Assembly (NCBI GenBank): GCA_947630385.1
Contig: CANRHG010000137.1
Span: 1 to 5,229, forward strand
Direction of reading: 5' to 3'
Source of the DNA: an uncultured Eubacteriaceae bacterium
Lineage (GTDB): Bacteria; Bacillota; Clostridia; Eubacteriales; Eubacteriaceae
Length of the DNA stretch: 5,229 nucleotides
Below are positions 5,086 to 5,229 of the stretch, piece after piece. A program made the translations under genes and the position numbers. The notes beneath the pieces are model-generated. The model saw only the letters and a list, made by a program, of their open reading frames with translations, had not been told where the DNA came from and made no database searches. How positions within the stretch are numbered: position 1 is the stretch's first letter; each line of letters starts with the position of its first letter.

Positions 5086-5115
5086 TTTAAGGTTTAAGCG
5101 AGTTTAATGTAGAAT
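5086..5115 (+). promoter_or_regulatory. Candidate vegetative promoter upstream of the folded 3' region
   Basis: TAGAAT (5110-5115) matches 5 of 6 bases of the -10 consensus. The -35 is poor (TTTAAG at 5086-5091, 18-base spacer). Transcription would start near 5122, exactly where the first helix of the folded region begins. With this start the cre centre lies about 68 bases upstream, where CcpA acts as an activator in some known genes. Confidence 0.3.
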
Positions 5116-5121
5116 AGTTAC

Positions 5122-5229
5122 AGAGCTTAAAAGGCCCGATTTCGCATAACCGGAAATAAGCCATACCCAGGGCGGATACTTTCCTTAAAAGAAGCTTAAA
5201 TAAAAAGATTTTGCTTTTATTTCATGCTT
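5122..5229 (+). other. Non-coding, structured region; possible leader RNA of a downstream gene
   Basis: No open reading frame of useful size is present on either strand. Pairings nest in order: AGCTT 5124-5128 with AAGCT 5192-5196, AAGG 5131-5134 with CCTT 5183-5186, CCC 5135-5137 with GGG 5170-5172, and ATTTC 5139-5143 with GAAAT 5153-5157. Large internal loops are left on the 3' side. An AT-rich hairpin follows (AAAT-A-AAAAG at 5198-5207 with CTTTTATTT at 5214-5222). I do not recognise any known riboswitch, T-box or small-RNA signature. An ATG at 5224 lacks a Shine-Dalgarno site and cannot be called a gene start. The structure was found by eye and may be chance. Confidence 0.3.

Noticed and set aside
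5163..5168. GGGTAT on the - strand as a divergent SigB-type promoter
   Set aside because: No GTTT-like -35 occurs at 12-15 bases on that strand, and no - strand gene is visible to its left.
5037..5229. T-box, CRISPR, tRNA or phage/transposon traces in the right-end intergenic region
   Set aside because: I found no T-box sequence, no direct repeats of CRISPR type, no T-loop motif and no terminal inverted repeats; nothing in the window resembles a mobile element.

Overview
The window is 5.2 kb of gene-dense DNA, with every confident gene on the + strand. It looks like a Gram-positive bacterium of the Bacillota. The pointers are a PTS HPr that keeps the regulatory serine, an RsbV-RsbW-SigB partner-switching cassette, YtxH/DUF948 envelope-type proteins, purine-rich Shine-Dalgarno sites and a match to the CcpA cre consensus. 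Base composition is mid-GC: hand-counted 60-base lines in recR, ptsI and ytxH reach 55-60% G+C, while ptsH is about 39%. I cannot place the genus from this sequence.

Left part (1-2677): the last codons of an upstream gene, probably ybaB/ebfC, overlap the recR start through ATGA. recR (RecFOR repair) is followed 15 bases later by ptsI (Enzyme I of the phosphotransferase system). ptsH (HPr) comes directly after. I see no terminator between any of these, so they can be read as one transcript. The ptsI-before-ptsH order is the reverse of the common Bacillota order.

Middle (2678-3480): two small membrane-anchored proteins, a YtxH-family protein and a DUF948 (YtxG-like) protein, overlap by 8 bases. 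They end in an intrinsic terminator whose hairpin loop contains the stop codon. The T-tract of this terminator supplies the -35 of a SigB-type promoter, GTTTTT-N13-GGGTAT.

Right part (3480-5036): that promoter precedes rsbV (anti-anti-sigma), rsbW (anti-sigma kinase) and sigB (general-stress sigma factor), closed by a strong terminator. The arrangement implies positive autoregulation: SigB released from RsbW would transcribe its own operon. No rsbU phosphatase or rsbX is present, so the activating input must be encoded elsewhere.

Right end (5037-5229): about 190 non-coding bases. They hold a perfect cre match inside a 12-bp palindrome, promoter-like hexamers, and a stretch that folds into nested helices and may be the leader of a gene just outside the window. 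A possible link across the window is that Ser-phosphorylated HPr (ptsH) is the co-regulator that lets CcpA bind cre sites such as the one seen here.
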